Positions 1-7,303 of a stretch of DNA of 50,607 bases are shown here, one piece after another. The notes beneath the pieces are model-generated. The model made no database searches and had not been told where the DNA came from. It saw only the letters and a list, made by a program, of their open reading frames with translations. This stretch comes from an uncultured Lentisphaerota bacterium (GTDB taxonomy: Bacteria > Verrucomicrobiota > Kiritimatiellia > CAIQIC01). Every line of letters begins with the position of its first letter. The stretch's first letter is position 1. The position numbers and the translations under genes were made by a program. The stretch is from the NCBI GenBank assembly GCA_903912445.1, contig CAIWHP010000105.1, positions 1 through 50,607 on the forward strand, in the 5' to 3' direction.

Positions 1-1
1 C

Positions 2-181
2 ACCGCCATTCTCGTCGCCCAGGCCCAGCGCGACCTCGCGCAGGCGCAGCTCGACGAGGTCCAGGCCGCCGCCGACTGCCGCGCCGCCCTCATCAATCTC
101 TACCGCCTCGACGGCTCCCTGCTCCTCCGCCGCCACCTCGACGCCCCCGGCGCCGAGCCGGTGGCCCAGCAGGTGGAGTGA
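2..181 (+). CDS. TolC-family outer membrane efflux protein, C-terminal end (partial)
   Basis: The window opens inside this gene; about 59 C-terminal residues and a TGA stop are visible. The peptide begins with an Ala/Gln-rich amphipathic helix (AQRDLAQAQLDEVQAAADCR) followed by ALINLYRLDGSLL. That is the arrangement of the last periplasmic helix and closing strand of TolC/OprM-type channels, where an 'AQ..L.QAQL......A...LY..LGG' pattern is usual. The family forms the outer-membrane duct of tripartite efflux or type I secretion systems. The partner pump genes would lie upstream, outside the window. The assignment rests on a short tail only. A second, complete TolC-like gene is present later in the window and belongs to a different operon. 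Confidence 0.6.
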   Translation, partial: TAILVAQAQRDLAQAQLDEVQAAADCRAALINLYRLDGSLLLRRHLDAPGAEPVAQQVE

Positions 182-186
182 ACAAG

Positions 187-555
187 ATGGGACAACAGCG
201 TATGATAGATAAGCAGCGGCTTTCTTTAAGCAAATGGATGCAACTGCGGTGGGGCAGCTGCCGGCGTCTCTATTTGAACCTCTTTCGTCCTGCTTTCGTA
301 CGCGCAAGCCTGGACCAACGCTTGGGCGCATGCCAGAGATGCGGAGCCTGTTGCCATCTGGTCCGCCGCTGCGTCCTCTTGAAGGATGATAAGGGGCTGC
401 CGGCGTGTCATCTCTATATGCATCGTACGCCGAATTGCAGCAAGTTCCCCCTGGATCCGCGGGATTTGGCCGATCGCAACCTTGTTTTGCCTGACACGCC
501 CTGCGGGTTTAGTTGGGCGCCGGCGCAGAAGGATGAACAACCTCCACGGGCCTGA
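187..555 (+). CDS. Small cysteine-cluster protein (YkgJ/CxxCC-like)
   Basis: A basic protein of about 122 residues with a conserved-looking Cys cluster: ACQRCGACC, then RRC, ACHLY, NCSKFP and PCGFSW. The CxxCxxCC core and the late 'C..FP...D' and 'PCGF' segments match the CxxCC/YkgJ type of putative zinc- or iron-chelating proteins. The function of that family is not well established. I prefer the ATG at 187 because a GGAG Shine-Dalgarno lies 8 nt upstream, inside the end of the TolC gene. A GTG at 178 overlapping the TolC stop (GTGA) would add three residues. Either way the gene is tightly coupled to the upstream efflux gene. No signal peptide is seen, so it is probably cytoplasmic. Confidence 0.6.
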   Translation: MGQQRMIDKQRLSLSKWMQLRWGSCRRLYLNLFRPAFVRASLDQRLGACQRCGACCHLVRRCVLLKDDKGLPACHLYMHRTPNCSKFPLDPRDLADRNLVLPDTPCGFSWAPAQKDEQPPRA

Positions 556-613
556 GGCGCTCCCTCCCTCCGGCTCGTCATGCCGGCGCAGCGGGCAAGC
601 TGTGGAATCTTTT

Positions 614-741
614 CGACAGAATCATTAGACTCCAGGGGAATGAAAAACCGTCGAGTGTAGTGCCCTGATTAATAACCCTGTCACCATCAAACCTTAATGC
701 TCGTACGCCTTAAAATGATTCTGCCGCCAATGATTCTGTCG
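614..741. repeat. 13-bp inverted repeat CGACAGAATCATT / AATGATTCTGTCG with an extra internal copy
   Basis: Positions 614-626 and 729-741 are exact reverse complements. A third partial copy, AATGATTCTG, lies at 713-722, 16 bp before the right arm and in the same orientation. The arms are 102 bp apart. They look like the ends of a small non-autonomous element or paired protein-binding sites; no coding frame lies between them. Confidence 0.5.
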
Positions 742-754
742 TATCTTCCACGCT

Positions 755-829
755 GTAGGGGCGCAGGCTTGCTGCGCCCAATGTGTGTCGCACGCGGAAC
801 GATCGGGCGCAGCGAGACTGCGCCCCTAC
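755..829. repeat. Inverted repeat element, GTAGGGGCGCAG...CTGCGCCC family (copy 1)
   Basis: Two 25-bp arms (755-779 and 805-829, imperfect) flank about 25 bp. Each arm is itself a hairpin with a GGCGCAG/CTGCGCC stem around a 5-base loop. The reverse complement of the element aligns with the right half of the second copy near 2.83-2.98 kb, including part of the interior. The two are therefore homologous members of a dispersed REP/MITE-like family and not chance hairpins. Confidence 0.65.
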
Positions 830-946
830 GAAGATACCAAGGCTGACACCGATGAGGTGTCGTGGTAGTTTCCCGCCATGCCAATACAGCGTTGTGAAAC
901 AGCATGGTGGAACGCCGGAACGTGCGCTGAATCCCGCGGCTGAACC

Positions 947-1164
947 ATGAGAACGTACTGCGCTTTCAAAAACATGAAGGGCGAACGGGACCCCTATCTG
1001 CACCCACGAAGCAGCGCATCACCCTCCGGCTGGACCAGGGGACGGTGACCTGCTTCAAACAGCTGGCGACCGAACCGGGCATGCCCTACCAGAACCTCAT
1101 CAACCTCTACCTGCGCGACTGCGCCCTGAACCGCAAGAAGCTGGAACTCAAATGGGCGTCCTGA
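947..1164 (+). pseudogene. CopG/BrnA-type antitoxin, frameshifted
   Basis: The C-terminal frame reads KQRITLRLD, then TCFKQLATEPGMPYQNLINLYLRDC and a LELKW end. That is the ribbon-helix-helix layout of CopG-type antitoxins often found with BrnT (strand 'ITLRLD', then 'PYQNLIN'). This frame has no start codon. A frame opening at ATG 947 gives MRTYCAFKNMKGERDPYLHP, which matches the usual N-terminus of the same family. The two frames join if one C is restored in the CCC run at 1003-1005. The gene is therefore either inactivated by a one-base deletion or carries a sequencing error. It lies about 300 bp upstream of the broken brnT and intact brnA, so two antitoxin-type genes surround one dead toxin. 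Confidence 0.6.
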
Positions 1165-1460
1165 CAGATAGACAACATGGCTTCCTGCTTGCAGCCTTCT
1201 TGTGTTGGAATTGTGGGAGGTTGCATGAGCGCATTCCGCACCAAGGAGCGGGAAGCCTGCGCGGTGTCCGTAAAAGGCGCGCATCGCCCGCGCCGGGCCC
1301 GGCCTGCCTGCCGCAGGCCTGCCCGCCGCGGCGGAATCTAACGACCAAGCTTCCGCAGCGGATGAGCAGGAAATTGATCTCGAATGAGTCCAGACGAAGC
1401 GGCTGTGGTTGATGCCGAACGACGCATGACGAGATACTAAGTGTATATACATTAGCGGCG
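1165..1460. other. Spacer between antitoxin remnant and brnT remnant
   Basis: No convincing gene. It contains a GC-rich block of CCTGCC-type repeats around 1300-1330 and, at its end, the AT-rich palindrome described separately. Confidence 0.5.
1442..1451. promoter_or_regulatory. Candidate BrnA operator, palindrome TGTATATACA
   Basis: A perfect 10-bp AT-rich palindrome lies 9 bp before the ATG of the brnT remnant, in otherwise GC-rich DNA. It is flanked by CTAA and TTAG, which nearly extend the symmetry. BrnA antitoxins are ribbon-helix-helix proteins that autorepress brnTA by binding upstream palindromes. The position fits, but binding is inferred. Confidence 0.35.
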
Positions 1461-1740
1461 ATGACGTTCACATGGGACGAGGCTAAGAACGCGGTCAACC
1501 GGCAAAGGTAGGGGGTCGATTTTTGCCGATGTCTCGACGGTGTTCGAGCAGCTCATGGTGACGTTTCTCGATCAGCGAAAAGAGTATGGCGAAGACAGGT
1601 GGGTGGGCATCGGCTGGCTGGGCGACATCCATGCGGTGCTTGTGTTCACTGAGCCCAGCGACGAAACCATCCGCATCATCTCCGCCCGAAAGGCGAAAAG
1701 GCATGAAGCACACATTTACAAACAAGAAAGCCGGGACTGA
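1461..1740 (+). pseudogene. brnT: BrnT-type mRNA interferase toxin, disrupted
   Basis: The ATG frame begins MTFTWDEAKNAVNRQR and stops at TAG 1509. The remainder is recognisable in another frame: FADVSTVFEQLMVTFLDQ, then EDRWVGIGWLGD and the diagnostic C-terminus TIRIISARKAKRHE. These are the hallmarks of BrnT (RelE-fold ribonuclease), whose N-terminus normally reads 'F.WD..KA..N..KHGV.F.DA..VF'. The break lies at 1503-1521, where the KHGV segment should be. At least one indel is needed, and the residual GGGGG and TTTTT runs suggest slippage. The RIISARKA.R.E tail and its overlap with brnA are intact. The toxin is predicted dead unless this is a sequence error. Confidence 0.75.
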
Positions 1741-1969
1741 CTGGGAACGCCTGCGCAAGATGAAGGACGAGGATATTGATGTATCCGATATTCCCGTCAT
1801 TGACCGGGCTTTGTTGAAGAAAATGGTCGTCAGAATGCCGGAGAAAAAGTCGGCGGTTTCCATCCGGCTTGATCCCAGCGTGATTGGTTGGTTCAAACGG
1901 CAGGGGCAGGGCTATCAAACGCGTATCAATGCGGTGCTTCGCTCCTACGTCGCGGCACACTCGACTTGA
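1703..1969 (+). CDS. brnA: BrnA-type antitoxin
   Basis: An 88-residue protein. Its N-terminal half carries DWERLRKMKDEDIDVSDIP, the characteristic BrnA toxin-binding linker. Its C-terminal half is a ribbon-helix-helix: SAVSIRLDPSVIGWFKRQGQ followed by GYQTRINAVLRSYV. The ATG at 1703 lies inside the last codons of the brnT frame, an overlap of 38 nt typical of brnTA operons. Length and motifs look complete. Because the partner toxin is disrupted, the protein may persist as an orphan regulator or as protection against related BrnT toxins; that role is inferred. Expected family activity is neutralisation of BrnT and autorepression of the operon. Confidence 0.85.
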   Translation: MKHTFTNKKAGTDWERLRKMKDEDIDVSDIPVIDRALLKKMVVRMPEKKSAVSIRLDPSVIGWFKRQGQGYQTRINAVLRSYVAAHST

Positions 1970-2012
1970 GCGCTGACAACCGCTGCCGCAAGAACAGGTT
2001 GGCGTAGGCGCT

Positions 2013-2738
2013 TCACCCCCACAGCAACTTCACAGCCGCAATCGCCGCGAGGATCTGCGCGAGCCGGGCGAAGAGTTTTTCCGGGATGCGGCGGAGGAGC
2101 TTGAGGCCGAGCCAGCAGCCGAGGAGGATCAGCGGCACGCAGAGCAGGTTGATCCCGAGCGAGTCCGGGCGGATCAGGTGCAGGTGGATGCTGAAGGGCA
2201 CTTTGACGACGTTGACGATCAGGAAAAACCACGCGCCGGTGCCGATGAATTCGTTCTTTGGCAGGCGCATCGCCAGCAGGTAGGCCACCATGATCGGCCC
2301 GGCGGCGTTGGCCATCATCGTGGTGATGCCGGCGAGCAGGCCGAGCAGCGCGCCGAACCAGAACGCGTGTGGCAGCTGTTCGAGCGCGGCGGTGCGGTCG
2401 CGCACCCACGTGAGCGCGAGCAGCGCGAGCACGATCACGCCCACGAAGAGGCGCAGCTGCGCGTCATTCACTTTCCCCAGCGCCAGCCAACCGACCACGA
2501 TGCCCGCGAACGCCCACGGCAGCAGCCGCCACAGATGACTCCAGACCGCGTGGCGGTGATAGTAGGTGACGGCGAAAATATCGCCGACAATCAGCATCGG
2601 CAGCAGCATCCCGGTGGATTCGCGCGGCGGCACCGCCATCGCCATCAGCGGCACCACCAGCACGCCCAAGCCCGGCAGGCCGGTTTTGGCCAAACCAGTT
2701 AATAGCGCGCACAAGCCAATTAAAATATGGGAGAGCAT
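2013..2738 (-). CDS. TauE/SafE-family sulfite/sulfonate exporter-like permease
   Basis: A 241-residue, very hydrophobic protein with about seven to eight membrane segments. The first carries GLAKTGLPGLG and a later one MANAAGPIMVAYLL; both are typical of the two half-repeats of TauE/SafE (DUF81) permeases, the usual size of which is 240-270 residues. The family includes exporters of sulfite and sulfoacetate and other anion permeases. It lies next to, and on the same strand as, the sulfite reductase operon, separated by 280 bp with repeats. A role in sulfite or sulfate movement is likely but not proven. No good Shine-Dalgarno precedes the ATG at 2738, so the start is less certain than the family. 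Confidence 0.85.
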   Translation of the reverse strand: MLSHILIGLCALLTGLAKTGLPGLGVLVVPLMAMAVPPRESTGMLLPMLIVGDIFAVTYYHRHAVWSHLWRLLPWAFAGIVVGWLALGKVNDAQLRLFVGVIVLALLALTWVRDRTAALEQLPHAFWFGALLGLLAGITTMMANAAGPIMVAYLLAMRLPKNEFIGTGAWFFLIVNVVKVPFSIHLHLIRPDSLGINLLCVPLILLGCWLGLKLLRRIPEKLFARLAQILAAIAAVKLLWG

Positions 2739-2748
2739 GAGCGGAAAG

Positions 2749-2800
2749 TCAGTTGTCAGTAGTCCGTAGTCAGTTGTGTGTTGTCAGTAGCAGTTCGTCA
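2749..2800. repeat. Short direct repeats (AGTCAGTTG, TTGTCAGTAG)
   Basis: AGTCAGTTG and TTGTCAGTAG each occur twice within about 50 bp, immediately upstream of the TauE-like gene. It is a low-complexity tract with no evident coding potential. Confidence 0.4.
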
Positions 2801-2828
2801 CTGGTGATTGGGTGCCGTGGGAAAAGCT

Positions 2829-2977
2829 GTAGGGGCGCAGCCTTGCTGCGCCCATGCGGGTTGGTCGCGCCATGCGGTGGGCGGTGGCATGTGACGCCTC
2901 GACCATGAAGGAATTATTTTTGCGCCCGTTCGTTTCGCATGCGACGCCCATTGGGCGCAGCAAGCCTGCGCCCCTAC
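2829..2977. repeat. Inverted repeat element, GTAGGGGCGCAG...CTGCGCCC family (copy 2)
   Basis: Arms at 2829-2853 and 2953-2977 match in 24 of 25 positions when one is reverse-complemented. The 99-bp interior is larger than in copy 1. Its right half (about 2925-2977) aligns with the reverse complement of copy 1, so this copy looks like the same element with extra sequence. Each arm can form its own hairpin around a CTTG/CAAG-containing loop. The element fills most of the 280-bp gap between the TauE-like gene and the flavoprotein gene. Confidence 0.65.
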
Positions 2978-3018
2978 ATGGGAAAAATCCCCGCCGGAAA
3001 ATCCATGTAATATGCGGA

Positions 3019-5445
3019 TCACTTTCCGGTCGCAGTTTCGTGCCGCGCGGGCTGGTCCACGGTCAGGGCGCCGTCGGCGCTGCGCTGCTGGCGGAGGCTG
3101 ACGCGCTGCAGGCTGATGGCATCCACGGGGCAGGCGTCCACGCAGGCGCGGCAGCGGATGCAGTCGTCCTGGTTGATCCAGATCAGCCGCGTCTCCTCGG
3201 TGTTTTTGGCGCGTTGGGTTTCGACGATGCGTCCGGCCTGGTCGTGGGTCAGCGCGCCGACCTTGAGGATGCAGTCGGGGCGCGGTTTGGCCTTGATGCA
3301 CCAGTCGCAGTAGATGCAGCGGTCGGGATCGATCTCGAATTTGTAGTGGCAGAGGTAGCAGCGCTGCGTCTCGGTCCCGGCGCCGTCGCGCGCCAGGCCC
3401 TGCTCGACCTCCGTCGCGGCGGTGCGCTGCTCCAGCGGCAGCATCGGCATCGGCTCGCGCGGCACGGCGTCCATCTCGCGGCTGCGGCCGGTCTGCGCGG
3501 CGTCCCCGACGAGGGCGACGTCGCGCAGGCGGTCGGTACCCATCAGGAAGCGGTCCACCTGGCGGGCGCAGTCCTTCGCGTGGCCGATCGCCTGGATCAG
3601 CGAGCTGGCGCCGGTGGCAAAGTCGCCGGCGGCGAACACGCCCGGCAGCGCGGTGGCGGCGGCGCGGCCGCTCTTGAGCCAGCCCTCGTGATCCGCCAGC
3701 TGGCCGCGCAGGTCCGCTTCGAGCCACGTAGTGTCCGGAAACTGGCCGGTGGCCAGCAGGATCGTGTCGGCGGGGATTTCGAATTCCGAGCCGGGGATCT
3801 CGACCGGGCGGCGCCGGCCGCTCGCGTCCGGCGCGCCCATTTCCGTGCGCACGAAACGCATCGCCCGGACCCGGCCGTCGGGGCCGCCCACGAAGGCGAC
3901 GGGCGCGACCATGAAGTGCATCGGGATGCCTTCGTGGTCCAGCTCTTCCAACTCGCCCGGCGTGATGAGCATTTCGGTCTGGGAGCGGCGGTAGAGCACC
4001 TTGACGGACTCGCCCTTTAGCTTGAGCAGGGCCGGCTGGCCGTCGCGCGTATTTTCCAGCTCCAGGTCGATGGTCTCGGCGCCCAGCCGCGCGGCGGTGC
4101 GCGCGCAGTCCATGGCCGTGAAGCCGCCGCCGATGACGACGACGTGATGGCCCAGCCCCACGGGACGCCGCTCGTTCGCCGCCTGCAGGAACGCCAGCCC
4201 GTGCTGGATGCCGGCGAGTTCTTTGCCAGGGATGTTGAGCAGGTTGGGCCGGAGCGTGCCGCAGGCCATGACGACCACGTCAAACTGTTCGCGCAACTGC
4301 TGCAGGGTGATATCGCGTCCGATCGCGACGTTGCAGCGGATCTCCACGCCCTGCCGGCGCACCTGCTCCACCTCGCGGTCGATCACATCACGCGGCAGCC
4401 GGAATTCCGGGATGCCCTGGTTCATCATCCCGCCGGGCCGCTCATATTTCTCGAAGACGGTGACCTGGTGGCCCAGCAGCGCGAGGTTGCGCGCGGCCGC
4501 CAGCCCGGCCACGCCGGAGCCGATCACTGCGACGCGCCGGCCCGTGGGTGGAAACCACGGCGCGAGCAGCGTCAGGCCCTGCGCCTTGAGGTCGGCGGCG
4601 GCGCGCTTCGAATGGCAGATGGCCACCGGCTCGCCGAGGCCCTCCCAGCCGTGCCGGCATTCGCCCTCGCACGGCCGGGCGCAGACGCGGCCGAGCACGC
4701 CGGGAAAGACGTTGTCATGCAGATTGATTTCATAGGCGCGCGCATAGTCGCCCTGCTGGATCGCGTCCAGGTAGCCGGGGATGTCGGTGCCCGCCGGGCA
4801 GGCCTGCTGACACGGAATATTGTGGCCCAGCCAGTCCAGGTCCTTGGGCGCAGCGCCCACGCCGCCCAGCGTCGAGAGCACGTAGCTGTCCAAGGGGGTG
4901 GGGACGGCGGCGGGCCGCGCATCGGCGATGCCGCCGAGATGCCGGCCGGTCTTCTGCCACGTGCGCGGGGAAACTTTCCCCGGTGTTTCTTTCGCTGCGC
5001 TCACCGCCGCGGCGAACTGCGTGTGGTCCGGCTCCAGCCGTGCGGCGCGCTCCAGCCACGGCAGCGCCTCGGCGTTCCGGCCCGCCCGCAGCAGCGCGAA
5101 CCCGCGCAAATGCTGCGCGGGGGCGGCGGAATTCTCCGTGACGTAGCGCGCGAACAGGTCCGCCGCCTCGGCATAGAGTTCCTTACGCAAAGCCGCGATG
5201 GCGCAGAGCGCCAGCATGCGCGGCGCGGTGGAGCCCAGCGCCATGGCGCGCCGCGCATAGAATTGACTGCTATAGACATCGCCCCGCGCATCGCCGCGCT
5301 GGAAGTAGGCTTGCGCCATCAGCGCGCAGCGCGCCGCCGTATTGGGCGCAGCGGCGTCGCGCAGGAGCTCGAGCGCGGCGTCCGGCTGATGCTGTGCCAG
5401 CAGCGTGCCGGCCTGCTGCAAAAGGTTGCCCGGGGTGTTGCTCAT
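3019..5445 (-). CDS. TPR / GltD-type Fe-S flavoprotein oxidoreductase, likely electron donor to sulfite reductase
   Basis: An 808-residue multidomain protein. Residues 1-150 are helical TPR-like repeats (AALELLRD, YAEAADLFARY, AEALPWLERAARLEPD). Residues 205-285 carry the Cys motifs of the glutamate-synthase small-subunit N-terminus (PCQQACPAGTDIPGYLDA, RVCARPCEGECRHG). Residues 304-345 hold the FAD-binding VIGSGVAGLAAARN fold with ERPGG, and near 445 is a second dinucleotide site (VVVIGGGFTAMDCARTAA). From about 694 to 775 are two ferredoxin-like clusters, CYLCHYKFEIDPDRCIYCDWC and DDCIRCRACVDACPVDAIS. GltD-type proteins pass electrons from NAD(P)H through FAD to Fe-S clusters. The start at 5445 lies 8 bp beyond the sulfite reductase stop on the same strand, so the two are co-transcribed. 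I infer that it supplies reducing power to the reductase. The N-terminal TPR block is unusual for this family. Confidence 0.8.
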   Translation of the reverse strand: MSNTPGNLLQQAGTLLAQHQPDAALELLRDAAAPNTAARCALMAQAYFQRGDARGDVYSSQFYARRAMALGSTAPRMLALCAIAALRKELYAEAADLFARYVTENSAAPAQHLRGFALLRAGRNAEALPWLERAARLEPDHTQFAAAVSAAKETPGKVSPRTWQKTGRHLGGIADARPAAVPTPLDSYVLSTLGGVGAAPKDLDWLGHNIPCQQACPAGTDIPGYLDAIQQGDYARAYEINLHDNVFPGVLGRVCARPCEGECRHGWEGLGEPVAICHSKRAAADLKAQGLTLLAPWFPPTGRRVAVIGSGVAGLAAARNLALLGHQVTVFEKYERPGGMMNQGIPEFRLPRDVIDREVEQVRRQGVEIRCNVAIGRDITLQQLREQFDVVVMACGTLRPNLLNIPGKELAGIQHGLAFLQAANERRPVGLGHHVVVIGGGFTAMDCARTAARLGAETIDLELENTRDGQPALLKLKGESVKVLYRRSQTEMLITPGELEELDHEGIPMHFMVAPVAFVGGPDGRVRAMRFVRTEMGAPDASGRRRPVEIPGSEFEIPADTILLATGQFPDTTWLEADLRGQLADHEGWLKSGRAAATALPGVFAAGDFATGASSLIQAIGHAKDCARQVDRFLMGTDRLRDVALVGDAAQTGRSREMDAVPREPMPMLPLEQRTAATEVEQGLARDGAGTETQRCYLCHYKFEIDPDRCIYCDWCIKAKPRPDCILKVGALTHDQAGRIVETQRAKNTEETRLIWINQDDCIRCRACVDACPVDAISLQRVSLRQQRSADGALTVDQPARHETATGK

Positions 5446-5453
5446 GGGGCGGC

Positions 5454-7169
5454 TCACTCCGTGTCCGCGACGGCGCGGTCGAAGGTCGCGCGCAAGCGCT
5501 GGTTGGTTTCGTTGACCGGCTCCTCCGGGAGCGTGGGCGCGCCCAGCCATTCGGCGTATTGCGCGGGGCCGACGCGGCGCGCGAACACGCCGAACAGCTC
5601 CTGTGCGCTGCTGCGCTTCGCGAGATAAAGTTCCAACACGCGGCGGACGGTCGGCACCAGCGCGGAAGCCGAGGTTTCGCAGACGGGCTGGGCGATATGG
5701 CCCGCGCCTTCCTGGTCGCCGCCCAGGCAGATTTGGAAACCTTCCTCGCTGCCGGTCTCCGTGCGCCGCCGCATGCCGCGCAGGCCGAGGTCGGCGATCC
5801 AGTGCTGCGCGCAGGAGTTGGGGCAGCCGTTCAGGTGGACGCGCAGCGGTCCCACGGCCTCCCACAGTGCGCGGTCCGCCGTCAGCGCCTCGCGCAGCCG
5901 ACGGCAGGCGTTGGGCGTATCGGCGACCGCCAGATTGCACACCGTCGTGCCGACGCAGGCGACGACGTCCGGGAGCTGCTCGAAGCCGTCGAGGGCGAAG
6001 CCTGCCGCGCGCAGCTGCGCCTGCAACGGCGCGACGGAGGCGTCCGGCACAAAGGGGAACTGCAGATTCTGCCGCGTCGTCAGCATCAGCGTGCCGTTGC
6101 CGAATTCGCGCGACCAAGCGGCGAGCTGCCGCGCCTGCTGACAGCTCAGCTCCGCGCGCGGCACCAGTACGCGCACCGTGTTGAAGCCCGCCTGGTGCTG
6201 CGGAACCACCGGCTGTCCGACCAAAAAAGCGGGCGCGATATCCATGGCGCCGGTGGGTCGCTCCAACTTTTCCAAACATTGGAAAGCGGGATCGTCGGTT
6301 TTTCCAAGGCTTGGTAAACCGCGCTCGCGGAGCACGGCCTCGACCTGGTCGGCGAAGCCGGCCGCACCCAACTTGTCCACGACGATCTTCAGGCGCGCGA
6401 AGGCGCGCACCCGGCGGTCGCCGAGCCGGCGGAAAACTTCCACGCACGCCCGCGTCACCGGCAGCACCATATTCTCTGGCACCCAGGCATAGATGCACTT
6501 GGCCATGAAGGGGCGCGCGCCGAGGCCGCCGCCGGCATACCAGCGCCAGCCGATTTCCGCGCCGCCGCCGGGGGTGGGGCGGCGCACCGGGAACCAGCCC
6601 TGACAGTTCATCAGCGTCAGGCCGCACGCGCGGCCGCAGCCGTTGACGGCGATCTTGTGCTTGCGGGGCAGGTTGCGCTGCTGGTCCTTCAGCTCCGGAT
6701 CGTTGGCCAGCGTCTCGATCATCGCGCGCACGTCGTGGACCTCGTGCGGGCAGACGCCCTGCAGCGGGCAGGTGATCACGTTGCGGACGACATCGCCGCA
6801 GGCGTTCTTGGTGTCGAGGCCGACCTCGGCGACGCTCTCGAGCACCCTCCAGAGGTCGTCCTTGCGCAGCCAGTGGAACTGGAGCGTCTGGCGCGTGGTC
6901 AGGCACAGCTCGCCCTGCGCATAGCGGTCGCCCAGGTCGGCGATGCGGTCGAGCTGGTCCGCCGTGAGCCGGCCGCCGGGGATGCGCAGGCGCATCATGA
7001 AGAACCCGCGCTGGAACTGCTGATAGATGCCGGTCCACTTGAACATCGCCAGCTCGTTGGGCGCAATCGCTTCCAGGGACCGCGCGGCGATGTCGCGCTT
7101 GAAGTCGAAGTCGGGGTTGATGGCGAGCTTGTCGCGCTCGACCGCGGTCAGTTCGTTTTGGGCTTTCAT
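5454..7169 (-). CDS. Sirohaem [4Fe-4S] sulfite/nitrite reductase (ferredoxin type)
   Basis: A 571-residue, two-repeat protein of normal NirA/SiR length. The first half has CGDVVRNVITCPLQGVC and NGCGRACGL. The second half has the complete cluster/sirohaem motif, CVGTTVC (C-x5-C) and NGCPNSC (C-x3-C). LTTRQ(N/T)LQF occurs once in each half, as expected from the internal duplication. The enzyme performs the six-electron reduction of sulfite to sulfide, or nitrite to ammonia. The divergent cysHDN genes favour sulfite. ATG 7169 follows a good promoter. The linker between the two halves contains a pair of the window's palindromic repeats, translated as LPSLGKTDDPAFQCLEK, without breaking the frame. 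Downstream, the flavoprotein gene follows after 8 bp. Sulfite versus nitrite specificity cannot be settled from sequence alone. Confidence 0.9.
   Translation of the reverse strand: MKAQNELTAVERDKLAINPDFDFKRDIAARSLEAIAPNELAMFKWTGIYQQFQRGFFMMRLRIPGGRLTADQLDRIADLGDRYAQGELCLTTRQTLQFHWLRKDDLWRVLESVAEVGLDTKNACGDVVRNVITCPLQGVCPHEVHDVRAMIETLANDPELKDQQRNLPRKHKIAVNGCGRACGLTLMNCQGWFPVRRPTPGGGAEIGWRWYAGGGLGARPFMAKCIYAWVPENMVLPVTRACVEVFRRLGDRRVRAFARLKIVVDKLGAAGFADQVEAVLRERGLPSLGKTDDPAFQCLEKLERPTGAMDIAPAFLVGQPVVPQHQAGFNTVRVLVPRAELSCQQARQLAAWSREFGNGTLMLTTRQNLQFPFVPDASVAPLQAQLRAAGFALDGFEQLPDVVACVGTTVCNLAVADTPNACRRLREALTADRALWEAVGPLRVHLNGCPNSCAQHWIADLGLRGMRRRTETGSEEGFQICLGGDQEGAGHIAQPVCETSASALVPTVRRVLELYLAKRSSAQELFGVFARRVGPAQYAEWLGAPTLPEEPVNETNQRLRATFDRAVADTE
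6268..6318. repeat. Two TTTCCAA-type palindromes inside the sulfite reductase gene
   Basis: TTTCCAA-ACA-TTGGAAA (6269-6285) and TTTCCAA-GGC-TTGGTAAA (6301-6318) lie 32 bp apart, the same period as at the intergenic clusters. On the coding (minus) strand they fall in the linker between the two structural halves of the reductase and add about 20 residues in frame. Confidence 0.8.
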
Positions 7170-7191
7170 AAGCGGGCTTTTGTGCGGCCGG

Positions 7192-7220
7192 ACGATAGTG
7201 CCGCCCCCACAGGGTGTCAA
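7192..7220 (-). promoter_or_regulatory. Sigma70-type promoter for sulfite reductase operon
   Basis: On the minus strand, TTGACA (perfect -35) is followed by a 17-bp spacer and TATCGT (-10). The -10 ends 22 nt before the reductase ATG, giving a leader of roughly 15 nt. That leaves no room for a riboswitch. Confidence 0.65.
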
Positions 7221-7303
7221 CGGCAATAACCGGTAAAACACCAGCGAAACACTAGGGTTTTCGTGGAAAGGGCGCGGGGCGCAGAGTTTTTTCATTCGCG
7301 CCC

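Larger units (their letters stand above)
556..946. other. Gene-free spacer carrying two repeat systems
   Basis: No frame here looks coding. The stretch holds copies of AATGATTCTG in direct and inverted orientation, followed by a long imperfect inverted repeat of the GTAGGGGCGCAG type. Both are listed separately. The end of the spacer runs into the frameshifted antitoxin gene. Confidence 0.6.

Noticed and set aside
4144-5628. 494-residue plus-strand frame opposite the flavoprotein
   Set aside because: Low-complexity His/Arg/Ala-rich translation with no motif, lying antisense to a well-supported gene.
5446-7038. One continuous 1,339-residue minus-strand frame spanning flavoprotein and sulfite reductase
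   Set aside because: The upstream part is an Arg/Pro/Ala-rich shadow of the reductase in another frame; the flavoprotein has its own ATG at 5445, just after the reductase stop.
7170-7191. Riboswitch (SAM or cobalamin type) in the sulfite reductase leader
   Set aside because: The promoter sits so close that the leader would be about 15 nt, too short for any riboswitch fold.
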